A DNA stretch of 64,000 bases from UBA7672 sp036733305 (GTDB lineage Bacteria; Pseudomonadota; Alphaproteobacteria; Caulobacterales; Hyphomonadaceae): contig DAINAT010000004.1 in the NCBI GenBank assembly GCA_036733305.1, positions 1 through 64,000 of the forward strand. The letters are read 5' to 3'. The number at the start of each line of letters is the position of its first letter. Position 1 is the first letter of the stretch. Below the pieces are notes generated by a model. It ran no database searches, was not told where the DNA came from, and saw only the letters and a list, made by a program, of their open reading frames with translations. Made by a program: the position numbers and the translations under genes. Positions 1 through 8,783 of the stretch are shown here, piece after piece.

Positions 1-1057
1 CGGAGGCGCCGAAGACCCAGCCGTCATGGTGGTTGCCGCGCATGACCCACTGGTCGGGGTATTGTGAGCCCTGCATTTTCGCGATGACGTTGTAGGCGGT
101 CTTCAGCGACCAGTCGGATTTCACCACCATGTGGACCTTGGCGGCCTCGCTTCCGCCGACATGGTAGGTGATCGGGATGGAGCCGCGCCAGTTGGACGGC
201 ACGACGCGGCCATCAAGGGCGCCGAGGAATTTTTCGGCGTCGCCATAGGAGATCGGCAGCACGGGGATTTTCAGGATGGTGGGGGCGTCTTCGCGCTTGA
301 GGCGCGTGGCGTCCTTCGTGGCGCCGATGCCGGGGGTGAGCGGGTCGCCGGGATAGAGCGGCATGTCGGCGACGGAGCCGCGCTGGAAGCCTTGGGCGGG
401 GCGGGATGCGCCTTTGGGGTAGACGTCATCGACGGAGAAGCCATCGTCGCGCGGGTCCGAGTAGATGATGCAGCCGACGGCGCCGTGGTCTTGCGCGAGT
501 TTCGGCTTGAGGCCGCGCCAGCCCTGGCCGTAGCGGGCGATGACGATCTTGCCTTTGACGTCGACGCCCATGCGTTCGAGCGCCTTGTAGTCTTCAGGCA
601 TGCCGTAGTTGACGTAGACTAGCGGGGCGGTGACGTCGCCATCGCCCTGGAAGGCGACGTAGGCGGGGAGCTGGGATTTGGTGCGGGACGAGGAGGCGTC
701 GCCGGGGATGGGTTTCTCGGTGAGGGTGGCGGAGAATTTGCGCGGGGTGACGAGGTCGAGCTGCACCTTCTGCGGGATCGGGTAGAGGACCTGGAATTCC
801 TCGATATGCGCGTCCCAGCCCCAGGCCTTGAAGCGGGCGAGGGTGTCTTCGGCGTTGGCCTTGTCGTGCGGGGAGCCAACATGGTTGGGCTCGGCGGCCA
901 TCTTCTTCATCCAGCCATCCATTTCGGAGGAGGAGATGAAGGTGTCGAATTTGGTTTCGATGTCCGCCTGGGTGGGCGTGGCCTGCTGGGTGAGAGCAGG
1001 TGTGGCGAGGAGGCCGGCAGCGAGAAGGCTGGCGGCTAGGAGGAGTGACTTGCGCAT
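1..1057 (-). CDS. Secreted M28B (glutamate carboxypeptidase II-like) peptidase, 3' end missing
   Basis: The reading frame starts at an ATG at 1057 and stays open to the left edge, so only about 352 N-terminal residues are seen. It begins with a signal peptide (MRKSLLLAASLLAAGLLATP). A protease-associated (PA) domain follows at roughly residues 120-300, with GKIVIARYGQGWRG and GAVGCIIYSDPRDDG. At the window edge is MRGNHHDGWVFGA, the start of the zinc-peptidase domain, matching the GNHRDAWVFGA signature of PSMA/transferrin-receptor-like M28B enzymes. It should be an exported or periplasmic di-zinc amino- or carboxypeptidase. The remaining metal ligands and the dimerisation domain lie outside the window, so activity cannot be judged. 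The family call is strong; the substrate is unknown. Confidence 0.88.
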   Translation of the reverse strand, partial: MRKSLLLAASLLAAGLLATPALTQQATPTQADIETKFDTFISSSEMDGWMKKMAAEPNHVGSPHDKANAEDTLARFKAWGWDAHIEEFQVLYPIPQKVQLDLVTPRKFSATLTEKPIPGDASSSRTKSQLPAYVAFQGDGDVTAPLVYVNYGMPEDYKALERMGVDVKGKIVIARYGQGWRGLKPKLAQDHGAVGCIIYSDPRDDGFSVDDVYPKGASRPAQGFQRGSVADMPLYPGDPLTPGIGATKDATRLKREDAPTILKIPVLPISYGDAEKFLGALDGRVVPSNWRGSIPITYHVGGSEAAKVHMVVKSDWSLKTAYNVIAKMQGSQYPDQWVMRGNHHDGWVFGAS

Positions 1058-1130
1058 TGGCGTGCCCCACGACTTGGATGGTGGGAGCTAGGCATTTCCC
1101 GGGGCGGCTAGCAAGCCGGAGGGGGAAGTA

Positions 1131-2216
1131 TCAGGGCGTCATGCCTGCGCGGAGGGCGCGCTCGTAGGCGAACTGCGCGAGCGGGGCGACGCGGCCTTCG
1201 TTCTGGGCGGCGGCGGCGTTGGAGGCGGTGCCGTCACGGACGCGGCCGACGATGCCTTGCAGGATGCCGGCGAGGCGGAAGGCGTTGTATGCGAAATAGT
1301 AGTCGAGCTGGGGCAGGCTCGAGCGGCCGGTGAGTTCGCAGTAGCGGGCGACGTACTGGTCCTTGCTCGGGATGCCGTAGCCGGGCGTGTTGACGACGCC
1401 GGCGATGGAGGGGCGCTGCGGGTCGGACGAGGGCATTTCCCACGACATCAGGTGGTAGGTGAAATCGGCGAGCGGATCTCCGAGGGTGGAGAGTTCCCAG
1501 TCGAGGACGGCGAGGACGCGCGGCTCGGTGGGGTGCAGGACCATGTTGTCGATGCGGTAGTCGCCGTGGACGATGGTGGTGGTCTCGCCGGGCGGGATGT
1601 TTTTCGGGAGCCAGTCGATGAGCTTGTCCATCTCCGGGATCTTGGTGGTCTCGGACATCTGGTATTGCTTGGTCCAGCGGTGGATCTGGCGGGCGATGTA
1701 GTCGCCTTCCTTGCCGAAGCCTTCGAGGCCGGCTTTTTTCCAGTCGACATTGTGGAGGGCGGCGAAGGTGGAGACTTTCGCGTCGTAGATCGCGCCGCGT
1801 TGGTCGGGCGTGTAGTCCGGCAGCGTGGCGTCCCAGAGGATGCGGCCTTCGACCATGTCCATGATGTAGAACATCGTGCCGGTGACGCTGTCGTCTTCGC
1901 AGAGGCCGTAGGGCTTGGCGACGGGGAAGCCGAGCGGATGGAGCGCGGCGATGACGCGGTATTCGCGATCGACGGCGTGCGCGGAGGGCAGCAGCTTGCC
2001 TGGCGGCTTGCGGCGCATGACGTATTTCTTGGTGGGCGTGATGAGCTGGTAGGTCGGGTTGGACTGGCCGCCCTTGAACTGGCGGACGGTGAGCGGGCCT
2101 TTGTATCCCTCGACATTCGCTTCCATCCACGCGGCGAGTTTGGACTCGTCGAACTTGTGGCTGTCGGCGACGTCTTTCGTGCCGGAGAAGAGGTCGGTGG
2201 GGTTCGCTTCCGTCAT
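1131..2216 (-). CDS. APH-family phosphotransferase (ACAD10/11 N-domain-like)
   Basis: About 361 residues of an aminoglycoside phosphotransferase/choline-kinase-like fold. The N lobe has FKGGQSNPTYQL and YVMRRKPPGKLL (ATP-binding lysine region). The C lobe has the catalytic loop IVHGDYRIDNMVLH and the metal site VLAVLDWELSTLGDPLAD. These are the hallmarks of the family that stands alone in many proteobacteria and forms the N-terminal domain of ACAD10/ACAD11, where it phosphorylates 4-hydroxyacyl-CoA. A fatty-acid or hydroxyacid role is therefore more likely than antibiotic resistance. An in-frame GTG lies 15 bp upstream (2231); I prefer the ATG at 2216 because an AGG precedes it at suitable spacing. 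No acyl-CoA dehydrogenase is adjacent (one lies at 31.7 kb). Confidence 0.85.
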   Translation of the reverse strand: MTEANPTDLFSGTKDVADSHKFDESKLAAWMEANVEGYKGPLTVRQFKGGQSNPTYQLITPTKKYVMRRKPPGKLLPSAHAVDREYRVIAALHPLGFPVAKPYGLCEDDSVTGTMFYIMDMVEGRILWDATLPDYTPDQRGAIYDAKVSTFAALHNVDWKKAGLEGFGKEGDYIARQIHRWTKQYQMSETTKIPEMDKLIDWLPKNIPPGETTTIVHGDYRIDNMVLHPTEPRVLAVLDWELSTLGDPLADFTYHLMSWEMPSSDPQRPSIAGVVNTPGYGIPSKDQYVARYCELTGRSSLPQLDYYFAYNAFRLAGILQGIVGRVRDGTASNAAAAQNEGRVAPLAQFAYERALRAGMTP

Positions 2217-2325
2217 ATCGTTACCTGTCACGCCATACCGATTATTCGATCCCTGATTAGGGCGGCGCGGCGGGCAGGTCGAGGGGTTTCTTGCCGGTAG
2301 CGGGCGTGATGGTGTCAGCCCCGCG

Positions 2326-3612
2326 CTATCCTCTCTTCAGGGCGCGCCAGGCGATGTCGCGGCGGGAGAAGCCGTCTTTCCAGTCGATGGTATCGACGGC
2401 CTTGTAGGCCTGGGTGACGGCGTCTTGCAGGGTGGGGGCGGTGGCGGTGACCGTGAGGACGCGGCCGCCATTGGCGAGGATGGCTTCGCCTTCCTGTTTG
2501 GTGCCGGAGTGGAAGACGGTGACGCCTTCGAGTTTGTTGGCGTCTTCGATGTTGGAGATGACGCCGCCTTTTTTGGGCTCGCCGGGATAGCCGGCGCCCG
2601 CCATGACGACGGTGACGGCGTGGTCGGAGAAGCGTTCGAGGCGGGCGCATCCGGCGAGGCCGCCGGTGGCGCAGGCGAGGAATTGCGGGAGCGGATCGTC
2701 CTTGAGGCGGGTCATGATGACCTGACATTCGGGATCGCCGAAGCGGACATTGTACTCGACCACGCGGGGGCCGTGTTTCTCGTCGATCATCAGGCCGACG
2801 AAGAGGACGCCGCGATAGGGGCGGCCATCTTTGCGCATGCCTTCGACTGTGGGCGTGACGATCTCGTCCATGACGCGCTGCTGCATGGCGGCGTCGAGGA
2901 TGGGGGCGGGCGAGTAGGCGCCCATGCCACCCGTGTTGGGGCCGGTGTCGCCATCGCCGACGCGCTTGTGGTCCTGCGCGCCAGCCAGCGGCACGGCGGT
3001 TTCGCCATCGCAGAGTGCGAAGAAGCTGGCTTCCTCGCCGTGCATGAATTCCTCGATGACGAGGGAGGCGGAGGCTGAGCCGAACTTGCCGCCGAGCATG
3101 GCGTCGATCTCGGCTTCGGCTTCGGCCTTCGTTTCCGGAATGACGACGCCTTTTCCTGCTGCCAGGCCGTCAGCTTTCAGCACGTAGGGCGGGCCATCGA
3201 ATGTATCGAGGTAGGCTTTGGCTTCAGCGGCTTGCGTCGTGTCGAAGCGGCGATAGCGCGCTGTCGGGATGTTGTGCTTCGCCATGAAGTCTTTCGAGAA
3301 GCCTTTCGAGCCTTCGAGCATGGCGGCGCGGGCGGAAGGGCCGAAGACCGGAATGTCGATGGCGCGGAGCTTGTCGGCGAGGCCCAGGACGAGCGGCGCT
3401 TCCGGGCCGACGATGACGAGGTTGGGGCGTTCCTGTTTCGCTAGCCGAACGAGCCCGTCGATGTCGTCGACGGCGACGTTCACGCATTCGGCAAGCTGGG
3501 CGATGCCGGGGTTGCCCGGAGCGGCGACGATGCCGGTGACGCGGGGACTTTGCTTGAGGCGCCAGGCGAGGGCGTGTTCACGGCCACCGGACCCGACAAT
3601 GAGGATTTTCAT
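2326..3612 (-). CDS. purD: Phosphoribosylamine--glycine ligase
   Basis: This is the second step of de novo purine synthesis: ATP-dependent joining of phosphoribosylamine and glycine to give GAR. The 428 residues match the usual PurD length. The N-terminal domain opens MKILIVGSGGREHALAW. The ATP-grasp region carries YVLKADGLAAGKGVVIP, the glycine/ATP site has PNTGGMGAYSPAP, and the metal-binding stretch is VVEYNVRFGDPECQVIM, all intact. The gene is divergent from xseA, with one small gene between; purD next to xseA is a common arrangement in Caulobacterales. I saw no PurR-type operator or purine riboswitch in the short upstream region. Confidence 0.97.
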   Translation of the reverse strand: MKILIVGSGGREHALAWRLKQSPRVTGIVAAPGNPGIAQLAECVNVAVDDIDGLVRLAKQERPNLVIVGPEAPLVLGLADKLRAIDIPVFGPSARAAMLEGSKGFSKDFMAKHNIPTARYRRFDTTQAAEAKAYLDTFDGPPYVLKADGLAAGKGVVIPETKAEAEAEIDAMLGGKFGSASASLVIEEFMHGEEASFFALCDGETAVPLAGAQDHKRVGDGDTGPNTGGMGAYSPAPILDAAMQQRVMDEIVTPTVEGMRKDGRPYRGVLFVGLMIDEKHGPRVVEYNVRFGDPECQVIMTRLKDDPLPQFLACATGGLAGCARLERFSDHAVTVVMAGAGYPGEPKKGGVISNIEDANKLEGVTVFHSGTKQEGEAILANGGRVLTVTATAPTLQDAVTQAYKAVDTIDWKDGFSRRDIAWRALKRG

Positions 3613-3696
3613 GCAAATTGTCCGGTCGGGCTGATGGCGATGTTGTAGTATGGGGCCGATTAGTACCGGTGGGGCCGGTAAGACAAGGTATCTTGC

Positions 3697-4122
3697 GTGA
3701 CTGGACTTTCATCCTTCTCTCGCGACAGCGATCTCACCGGCCTCTGGTCGGGTGAATACTGGTACGGGACGGGCAATCCGGTGCCGTTTTCGGCGCATAT
3801 CGTGGACAATCTGGGCACGATTTCCGGTACGACGCTGGAGCCGAACACGTTCGCGCATCCGGGCTTGATCGAGCTGTCAGCCGATATTTCGGGCACGCGG
3901 GGTGAGCTGAGCGTGCGGTTCAACAAGCTGTACCACCCGGCGCCGGGCGTTCACCGGGAGCCGGTGGTCTATTCCGGCACGGTCGATTCCAACTTCACGA
4001 TGATCGATGGGGAATGGCGGTTCGCGCACGGCTTCTCGGGCCGGTTCGTGCTGGTGCGTGTTTCGCGCGGGGCGAAAGCGGCAAAGGCGAAGCGCGCGGT
4101 GGAGCTGGAGACGCGGAACTAG
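3697..4122 (+). CDS. Hypothetical protein, beta-rich, 141 aa
   Basis: I do not recognise a named family. The protein starts at a GTG with an AAGG about 8 nt upstream. It has no signal peptide or TM segment. The sequence alternates Gly, aromatic and Ser/Thr residues (LTGLWSGEYWYGTGNPVPF, then GTISGTTLEPNTF, then VYSGTVDSNFTMIDGEWRF), which suggests a small beta-barrel, perhaps lipocalin- or avidin-like, ending in a basic tail (GAKAAKAKRAVE). It lies between purD (divergent, 84 bp away) and xseA. Nothing in the sequence points to a substrate. The reading frame is convincing; the fold is inference. Confidence 0.7.
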   Translation: MTGLSSFSRDSDLTGLWSGEYWYGTGNPVPFSAHIVDNLGTISGTTLEPNTFAHPGLIELSADISGTRGELSVRFNKLYHPAPGVHREPVVYSGTVDSNFTMIDGEWRFAHGFSGRFVLVRVSRGAKAAKAKRAVELETRN

Positions 4123-4138
4123 CTCGGGCTGGTGGATA

Positions 4139-4190
4139 CGCCCTCGTCCTTCGACGGGCGCCGCCTTTGGCGACTGTTCAGGATGAGGGC
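4139..4190. repeat. Intergenic palindrome, family A (CCTCGTCCTTCGA type)
   Basis: One half-element: it starts CGCCCTCGTCCTTCGA, has a small internal GC hairpin, and ends CAGGATGAGGGC. Close relatives lie at 14921-15037, 36919-36971 and 44129-44243. It sits just downstream of the 141-aa gene. Confidence 0.8.
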
Positions 4191-4204
4191 CGCCGCAACG
4201 GTTT

Positions 4205-4281
4205 GTAGGGTGCATTGAAAATGCACCGTGGCGGCGTTGAGCGCTGGCGGTGCATTTCCGCTTTGCTTCAATGCACCCTAC
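4205..4281. repeat. Intergenic palindrome, family B (GTAGGGTGCAT type)
   Basis: An inverted repeat with outer arms GTAGGGTGCAT and ATGCACCCTAC, and inner GGTGCAT copies. It recurs at 21821-21877 and 36999-37053. It lies directly after a family A element and upstream of xseA, and it forms part of the false N-terminal extension of the xseA reading frame. Confidence 0.85.
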
Positions 4282-4322
4282 GGGCTGGTGGGTGCGTTGG
4301 ACGGGACGCTATACTCGTCGGC

Positions 4323-5807
4323 ATGGATGAGATGTTCGAATCGCAGACGCCGCAGCAGCCGGGCGACAACATGCCGGAGATGTCGGTCTCCGAGCTTTCC
4401 AATGCGCTGAAGCGGACGGTGGAGGAGACCTATTCCTTCGTTCGGGTGCGGGGGGAGTTGGGGCGGGTGGTGCTCGCCAAGTCAGGGCACCTGTATTTCG
4501 ACATCAAGGATGAGAGCGCGACGCTCAACACCATCATGTGGAAAGGCAATGCCTCACGGCTGCCGTTCAAGCCCGAGGAGGGGCTTGAGGTGGTGGCCGA
4601 GGGGAAGTTGTCGACCTATCCGGGGCGGTCCAACTACCAGATGATTGCGGACAAGCTGCGCCCGGCGGGCGTGGGCGCGCTGATGCAGTTGCTGGAAGAG
4701 CGCAAGAAGAAGCTGGCGGCGGAAGGGCTGTTCGATGCCGAGCGGAAGAAGGCGATCCCGTATCTGCCGGCTGTGATCGGCGTGGTGACGTCGCCGACTG
4801 GGGCGGTGATCCGCGATATTCTGCACCGGGTGCGTGATCGTTTCCCGGTGCATGTGCTGATCTGGCCGGCGCTGGTGCAGGGCGAGCGCGCGGCGGCGGA
4901 AGTCGAGGCGGGGATACGCGGGTTCAATGCGTTGAAGGTTGGTGGCGCTATTCCGCGGCCGGATGTGATCATCGTCGCGCGGGGCGGCGGGTCGATCGAG
5001 GATCTGTGGCCGTTCAACGAGGAGCGCGTGGTGCGCGCGGTGGCGGATAGCGAGATACCGCTGATCTCGGCGGTGGGGCACGAGACGGATACGACGCTGA
5101 TCGACTATGTGTCGGACAAGCGGGCGCCGACGCCGACAGGTGCGGCGGAGATGGCGTTGCCGGTGCGGAGCGAGTTGATTGCGGCGGTGCAGACGCTGGG
5201 TGGGCGGCTGACGCGGCGGCTGACGGGCACGGTGGAGAAGCGAAAGCTGGAGCTGCGTTCGGCGAGCGGGCGGATGCCGAGGCTGGATGCTCTGCTGCAG
5301 GGGCCGCGGCAGAGGCTGGATATGGCTTCGCAGCGGTTTGGTGGGTCGCTGTCTCGGATGGTGGCGCGGAAGCGTGGGCGGTTTGATGCGGCGAGCGGTG
5401 GCTTGCGGCCTGCGTCCTTGCGCCGGGAGATTGCCGGGAAACGTGCTGAGGTGGAGCGGTTGGCGGCGCGGGTTCAGCCTGCGCTGGGGCGGCGGCTGAA
5501 GCGGTTGCGGGACGCACTGCGCGAGCAGTCGCGGGTGCTGGATTCAGTGTCCTATGAGCGGGTGCTGGCGCGTGGGTTTGCGCTGGTGACGGGGGCGGAT
5601 GGATCGCTGGTGCGGTCTGCCGGGAGTGTTGGTGAGGGGGATGCGCTGAAGCTGCGGTTCGCCGATGGCGAGGTTGGGGTGACGGCGGGGGCGTCGTCGG
5701 GGCCGAAGCCGGCGCCGCCTGCGCCGGTGGCTCCCGCTGCGGGTGAGTCGCAGCGACCGCGGATCAAGCGGCGGTCGCGGGAGAGCGATCAGGGGAATTT
5801 GTTTTAG
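4323..5807 (+). CDS. xseA: Exodeoxyribonuclease VII large subunit
   Basis: Large subunit of ExoVII, which with several XseB chains degrades single-stranded DNA from both ends in the cytoplasm. The N-terminal OB-fold (about 15-110) contains SFVRVRGELGRVVLAKSGH and LYFDIKDESATLNTIMWKG. The catalytic domain has the conserved VVTSPTGAVIRDILHR, ARGGGSIEDLWPFNEE and ISAVGHETDTTLIDYVSD motifs. A long Arg/Leu-rich coiled-coil region follows, and the end is short and basic. The frame is open 36 codons further upstream, but that extension reads through the family B palindrome. The ATG at 4323 gives 494 residues and a normal start. XseB is not in the window. Confidence 0.95.
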   Translation: MDEMFESQTPQQPGDNMPEMSVSELSNALKRTVEETYSFVRVRGELGRVVLAKSGHLYFDIKDESATLNTIMWKGNASRLPFKPEEGLEVVAEGKLSTYPGRSNYQMIADKLRPAGVGALMQLLEERKKKLAAEGLFDAERKKAIPYLPAVIGVVTSPTGAVIRDILHRVRDRFPVHVLIWPALVQGERAAAEVEAGIRGFNALKVGGAIPRPDVIIVARGGGSIEDLWPFNEERVVRAVADSEIPLISAVGHETDTTLIDYVSDKRAPTPTGAAEMALPVRSELIAAVQTLGGRLTRRLTGTVEKRKLELRSASGRMPRLDALLQGPRQRLDMASQRFGGSLSRMVARKRGRFDAASGGLRPASLRREIAGKRAEVERLAARVQPALGRRLKRLRDALREQSRVLDSVSYERVLARGFALVTGADGSLVRSAGSVGEGDALKLRFADGEVGVTAGASSGPKPAPPAPVAPAAGESQRPRIKRRSRESDQGNLF

Positions 5808-5846
5808 GACTTCGCTTCCATCCCTTAGGCGCCAACTAATCACCGT

Positions 5847-5928
5847 TCATCCCGGCGTAAGCCGGGGTCCAGTGGCGGCTGGTTCGGGTGTGCGCGGCCC
5901 TGGGTCCCGGCTTACGCCGGGATGAGCG
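5847..5928. repeat. Intergenic palindrome, family C (TCATCCCGGCGTAAGCCGGG type)
   Basis: Two inverted copies of CATCCCGGCGTAAGCCGGG with GGGTCC/CCGG cores, separated by about 35 bp, ending GCCGGGATGAGCG. A diverged copy lies at 35391-35494 and a related one at 35557-35655. It sits between the convergent ends of xseA and the phosphatase gene. Confidence 0.85.
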
Positions 5929-5965
5929 GAACAAGGAACAGCGATCTCAGGGTTGAGGCAACCGA

Positions 5966-5991
5966 GATCCTCGGCACGAGGCCGAGGATGA
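5966..5991. repeat. Short hairpin, CCTCGGC-ACGA-GGCCGAGG
   Basis: A near-perfect 7-8 bp stem with a short loop just after the family C element and about 10 bp before the stop codon of the phosphatase gene. It may be another repeat family or a transcription barrier between the convergent genes. There is no clear T-run. Confidence 0.5.
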
Positions 5992-6001
5992 CCGGGACAC
6001 G

Positions 6002-6574
6002 TCAGCCAGCCTTCGCGGGCGTACGGCCCAGCAGGTCTTCGACGGGCGTCGAGGTCGCGTTTGGCGGTTTGTAGCCGTTGAGGTTCATGGCTTCGCCTGC
6101 CTTCACTGCGTCCTCGTAGGACATGCCTTTTTCCTTCACGAGGTAGGCGGCCCACATGTGGCTGGCGCGCCAGGCGACGGTGCAGTGGAGGAGGACTTTG
6201 CCGTCAGCGGCTTTCATTGCGGCGGCGACCTTGGCGACGGCTTCGGGCGTGTAGGGGGTGTCGGGGCCACCGAGAGGGACGTGGACGTAGTTGATGCCGA
6301 GTTCCTTGGCGACGGCGGCTTCGTCGAAGGGGACCTGCTTGCGGTTATCCATTTCCTGTTGCGTGCGCAGGTTGATGACTGTTTTCACGCCTTGCGCGGC
6401 CATGGCGCGGAGGGCGGCTTCGGTGGGTTGGCCGGAGACATAGGCGGGGCCGGTGTCGGCGATCATGCCCTGGAAGCCGGGGGTGTCGAGCTTTTGCGGG
6501 AAGTGGACGGGCGTCTGCGCGAGGGCGGGCGCTGTGAAGAACAGGGCGGCTGCGATGAGCGCGAAGCGTTTCAT
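6002..6574 (-). CDS. Exported phosphatase-like protein (DUF442-type CX4R loop)
   Basis: 190 residues with a signal peptide (MKRFALIAAALFFTAPALAQ), so it is periplasmic. The core resembles the dual-specificity phosphatase fold of the DUF442/beta-lactamase-hydrolase-like family: AYVSGQPTEAALRAMAAQGV, then VKTVINLRTQQEMDN, then the active-site loop VLLHCTVAWRASHMWAAY. The spacing is C-X4-R, as in DUF442 proteins, not the C-X5-R of true tyrosine phosphatases. I chose ATG 6574 because GGGAGA lies about 8 nt upstream; the longer frame has no signal peptide at its start. It lies 83 bp downstream of the DUF1254/1214 gene on the same strand, possibly cotranscribed. The substrate is unknown. Confidence 0.85.
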   Translation of the reverse strand: MKRFALIAAALFFTAPALAQTPVHFPQKLDTPGFQGMIADTGPAYVSGQPTEAALRAMAAQGVKTVINLRTQQEMDNRKQVPFDEAAVAKELGINYVHVPLGGPDTPYTPEAVAKVAAAMKAADGKVLLHCTVAWRASHMWAAYLVKEKGMSYEDAVKAGEAMNLNGYKPPNATSTPVEDLLGRTPAKAG

Positions 6575-6657
6575 TGGACGTCTCTCCCGATGTGCGTCTC
6601 TGCGGAGCACGGGCGGAACCTGCGGCGCCGGTGGCGGCGACGCAAGCGGCGGGTGCA

Positions 6658-7995
6658 TCAAGCGCTGGTGAGCGGGGGCAGCGTGTATTGCCCGTCAAGC
6701 AGGGCGGGTTTGGGCAGGTAGGTGCGCATGACCAGCGTGACCGGGCCTGAGGGTGGGGCGGGCAGCCAGTTGGACGAGCGCTGGCCGCCGGGATCGGCGC
6801 GCTGGATGTAGATTTCGAGCGAACCGTCTGCGCCATGTTGCAGGTTCGGCGTGCGGTCGCCGATGGCGTAGCGGTTGATCGGGTTGTCGAAGAAGAAGTT
6901 CTGGCCATCGGGCGTGCGGAGATAGCTGGTGAGGGACCAGAAGCCGTTGATAGGCGGGAGCTGTTCCTTGGTGAAACGGAGGAGCCAGTTGCGGTCGCTC
7001 GAGAAGGCGGCGGTGTCGGCGGCGACCGGGCGCATGTACATGGCTTCGGCGGGCGTGAGGGCGCCGAGGCCGCCGATGGCGATCTGCGCGCGGTAGGCAT
7101 AGTCCTGTCCGTAATTGCCGAGCGAGGCGCGGGGATAAACCCAGCCATTGCGAATGGCGCCGGAGCGCTGGGTCGCGACGATGGTTTTGGCCTTTGCGAT
7201 GCCGGCTTCGATTTTCGCGGCGTCGGTGGTGGAGAATTTCGAGGCGTCGAAGCCGCTTGTGGGGCCGAGACCCAGGCGCGCAATGCGCTGGAAGAAGCCG
7301 AGGTCGGAGACTGGCGGTGGATTTTCAGCGAGGAGCGCTTGTGCGGTTGTGAAGTAGTCCTGCCACGAGGCGTTGCGGGTTGCGTATTTCGGGGGGCGTG
7401 GGCGAGCAGGAGCTTTCAGCTGCATCGCATCCTGGAGGGCGTTGGCGCCGGGGAGGTCTGCGTCGCCGTCGATGAGCGTGCGGATGAGGAGCCAGACCCA
7501 TGGGGTGGTCGCGCGCAGGGCGAGCGGATCGGTATTGGCGGCGTTCGGACCGACGAGGGTGACGGTGTGGGCTTCGCCGCCCGTCGTGCGCGTGCCGAGG
7601 ATGGCGAAGTTGTTTCCGTACATGTCCATGAAGGCGTAGGACACGTAACGCTTGCCCGCGGCGGGCATGTGCAGCGTGACAGGTCCGCCGTTCAGATCGA
7701 TCCAGGCGCGCGAATAGAGCGTGTCGTTGTTGGGCGTGGTCACGAACTGCGTTTTCACAGTGGTGAGGACGCGGGCGTGGAAGAGTTGGTTCACCGCCAT
7801 GTCGGTCATGGCGCCGGCGCGTGAGCCGGCGTTCTCGACAAGCATGACGCTGTAGAGCCACGCTTCGGCAGCGGCGGCTTCGAGGTCGAGCGCTTCGGCG
7901 CCGGGCGTCATTGCAGTGATGATGGGCGAGGTGGATGTCGCGCAGGCGGCAAGGCCGGTCATGGCGGCGCTGGCGAGAAAGAGGCGACGGTTCAT
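6658..7995 (-). CDS. DUF1254/DUF1214 domain lipoprotein
   Basis: 445 residues starting with a twin-arginine-like, lipobox-bearing leader (MNRRLFLASAAMTGLAACAT; predicted lipidated Cys18). The N-terminal half has the DUF1254 signature (VTTPNNDTLYSRAWIDLNGG, RYVSYAFMDMYGNNFAILG). The C-terminal half has DUF1214 (FFFDNPINRYAIGDRTPNL, SSNWLPAPPSGPVTLVMRTYLP). This two-domain architecture is common in exported proteobacterial proteins of uncertain function. It precedes the phosphatase-like gene and follows yqgE on the same strand, so 8622 down to 6002 could be one transcription unit. Confidence 0.88.
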   Translation of the reverse strand: MNRRLFLASAAMTGLAACATSTSPIITAMTPGAEALDLEAAAAEAWLYSVMLVENAGSRAGAMTDMAVNQLFHARVLTTVKTQFVTTPNNDTLYSRAWIDLNGGPVTLHMPAAGKRYVSYAFMDMYGNNFAILGTRTTGGEAHTVTLVGPNAANTDPLALRATTPWVWLLIRTLIDGDADLPGANALQDAMQLKAPARPRPPKYATRNASWQDYFTTAQALLAENPPPVSDLGFFQRIARLGLGPTSGFDASKFSTTDAAKIEAGIAKAKTIVATQRSGAIRNGWVYPRASLGNYGQDYAYRAQIAIGGLGALTPAEAMYMRPVAADTAAFSSDRNWLLRFTKEQLPPINGFWSLTSYLRTPDGQNFFFDNPINRYAIGDRTPNLQHGADGSLEIYIQRADPGGQRSSNWLPAPPSGPVTLVMRTYLPKPALLDGQYTLPPLTSA

Positions 7996-8028
7996 GTGCG
8001 ATCCCCGGAAAGATGTCCCGGTCGCGTT

Positions 8029-8622
8029 CTACGCCCTGCCGCCGGAGACCTGCAAGCGGTCGGGTGAGACGCCGATGCGGGCGAGAGCGCGGCTCCATTT
8101 GGTGTCGAGCGAGGGATCGTAGACGAGGGCGTCGTCGGGCGTGCCGACGAGCCATACGTTTTCAGCGAGTTCCATCTCGAGCTGGCCGGCGCCCCAGCCG
8201 GAATAGCCGAGGGCAAGGACGAATTTCTCGGGCGGCGAATCCGACGTCATGGCGTGCAGCACATCGCGCGTCGCGGTGAGGCAGACACCTTCGCAGACGT
8301 TGAGGGTGGCGCCGTCGCTGTCGTAGTCTTCGGAGTGAAGGACGAAGCCGCGTTCGCGGCTGACAGGGCCGCCGACGAGAATGTGCGCATCATCTGGCGC
8401 GCCATCGCCATCAACACCGAGCTGGTCGAGCAGTTCGGAGAGATTGTCTTCATCGCTGGATTTGTTGAGCACGATGCCCATCGCGTGCTCTTCGTTGTGC
8501 GTGCACACGAGGATGACGGCCCGGCTGAAGCGCGGGTCCTCGATCGCGGGGGATGCGATCAGCAATTTTCCTGCGAGCGAGCCTTCCACTCGTAGCGCCT
8601 CCGGGTCGGTCAGGTCTGACAT
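8029..8622 (-). CDS. yqgE: YqgE/AlgH family protein
   Basis: 197 residues of the UPF0301 family. Conserved stretches are LAGKLLIASPAIEDPRFSRA, VILVCTHNEEHAMGIVLNK, ILVGGPVSRERGFVLHS and LALGYSGWGAGQLEMEL. The family is cytoplasmic and, despite the AlgH name, has no firmly established biochemical role. The longer frame to 8691 is Arg/Pro-rich and unlike the family, so I chose the ATG at 8622, whose product begins MSDLTDPEALRVEGSLAGKL and fits family N-termini. It is divergent from the peroxiredoxin gene, with about 160 bp between. Confidence 0.92.
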   Translation of the reverse strand: MSDLTDPEALRVEGSLAGKLLIASPAIEDPRFSRAVILVCTHNEEHAMGIVLNKSSDEDNLSELLDQLGVDGDGAPDDAHILVGGPVSRERGFVLHSEDYDSDGATLNVCEGVCLTATRDVLHAMTSDSPPEKFVLALGYSGWGAGQLEMELAENVWLVGTPDDALVYDPSLDTKWSRALARIGVSPDRLQVSGGRA

Positions 8623-8783
8623 GCTGGGCTTTCGCGGCTGGCAAGGCAAGCGGGGATCGGGCCGTCGCCTTTCGAAAATGGATCTGCGCAAAAAGGCGAG
8701 ATCAGTGAAGGGATTCGCCTTGGGCGGAGAATGAGACTAGATCGTGGCAGGTTCATTTATCCTTTTGTGAGAACGGAATCCCC

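Noticed and set aside
1257..2300. Plus-strand ORF of 347 codons over the APH gene
   Set aside because: Val/Gly/Asp-rich shadow frame with no domain; the APH motifs on the other strand are complete.
4215..4322. 36-residue N-terminal extension of XseA
   Set aside because: It is translated from the family B palindrome and is Cys/Gly-rich, unlike ExoVII.
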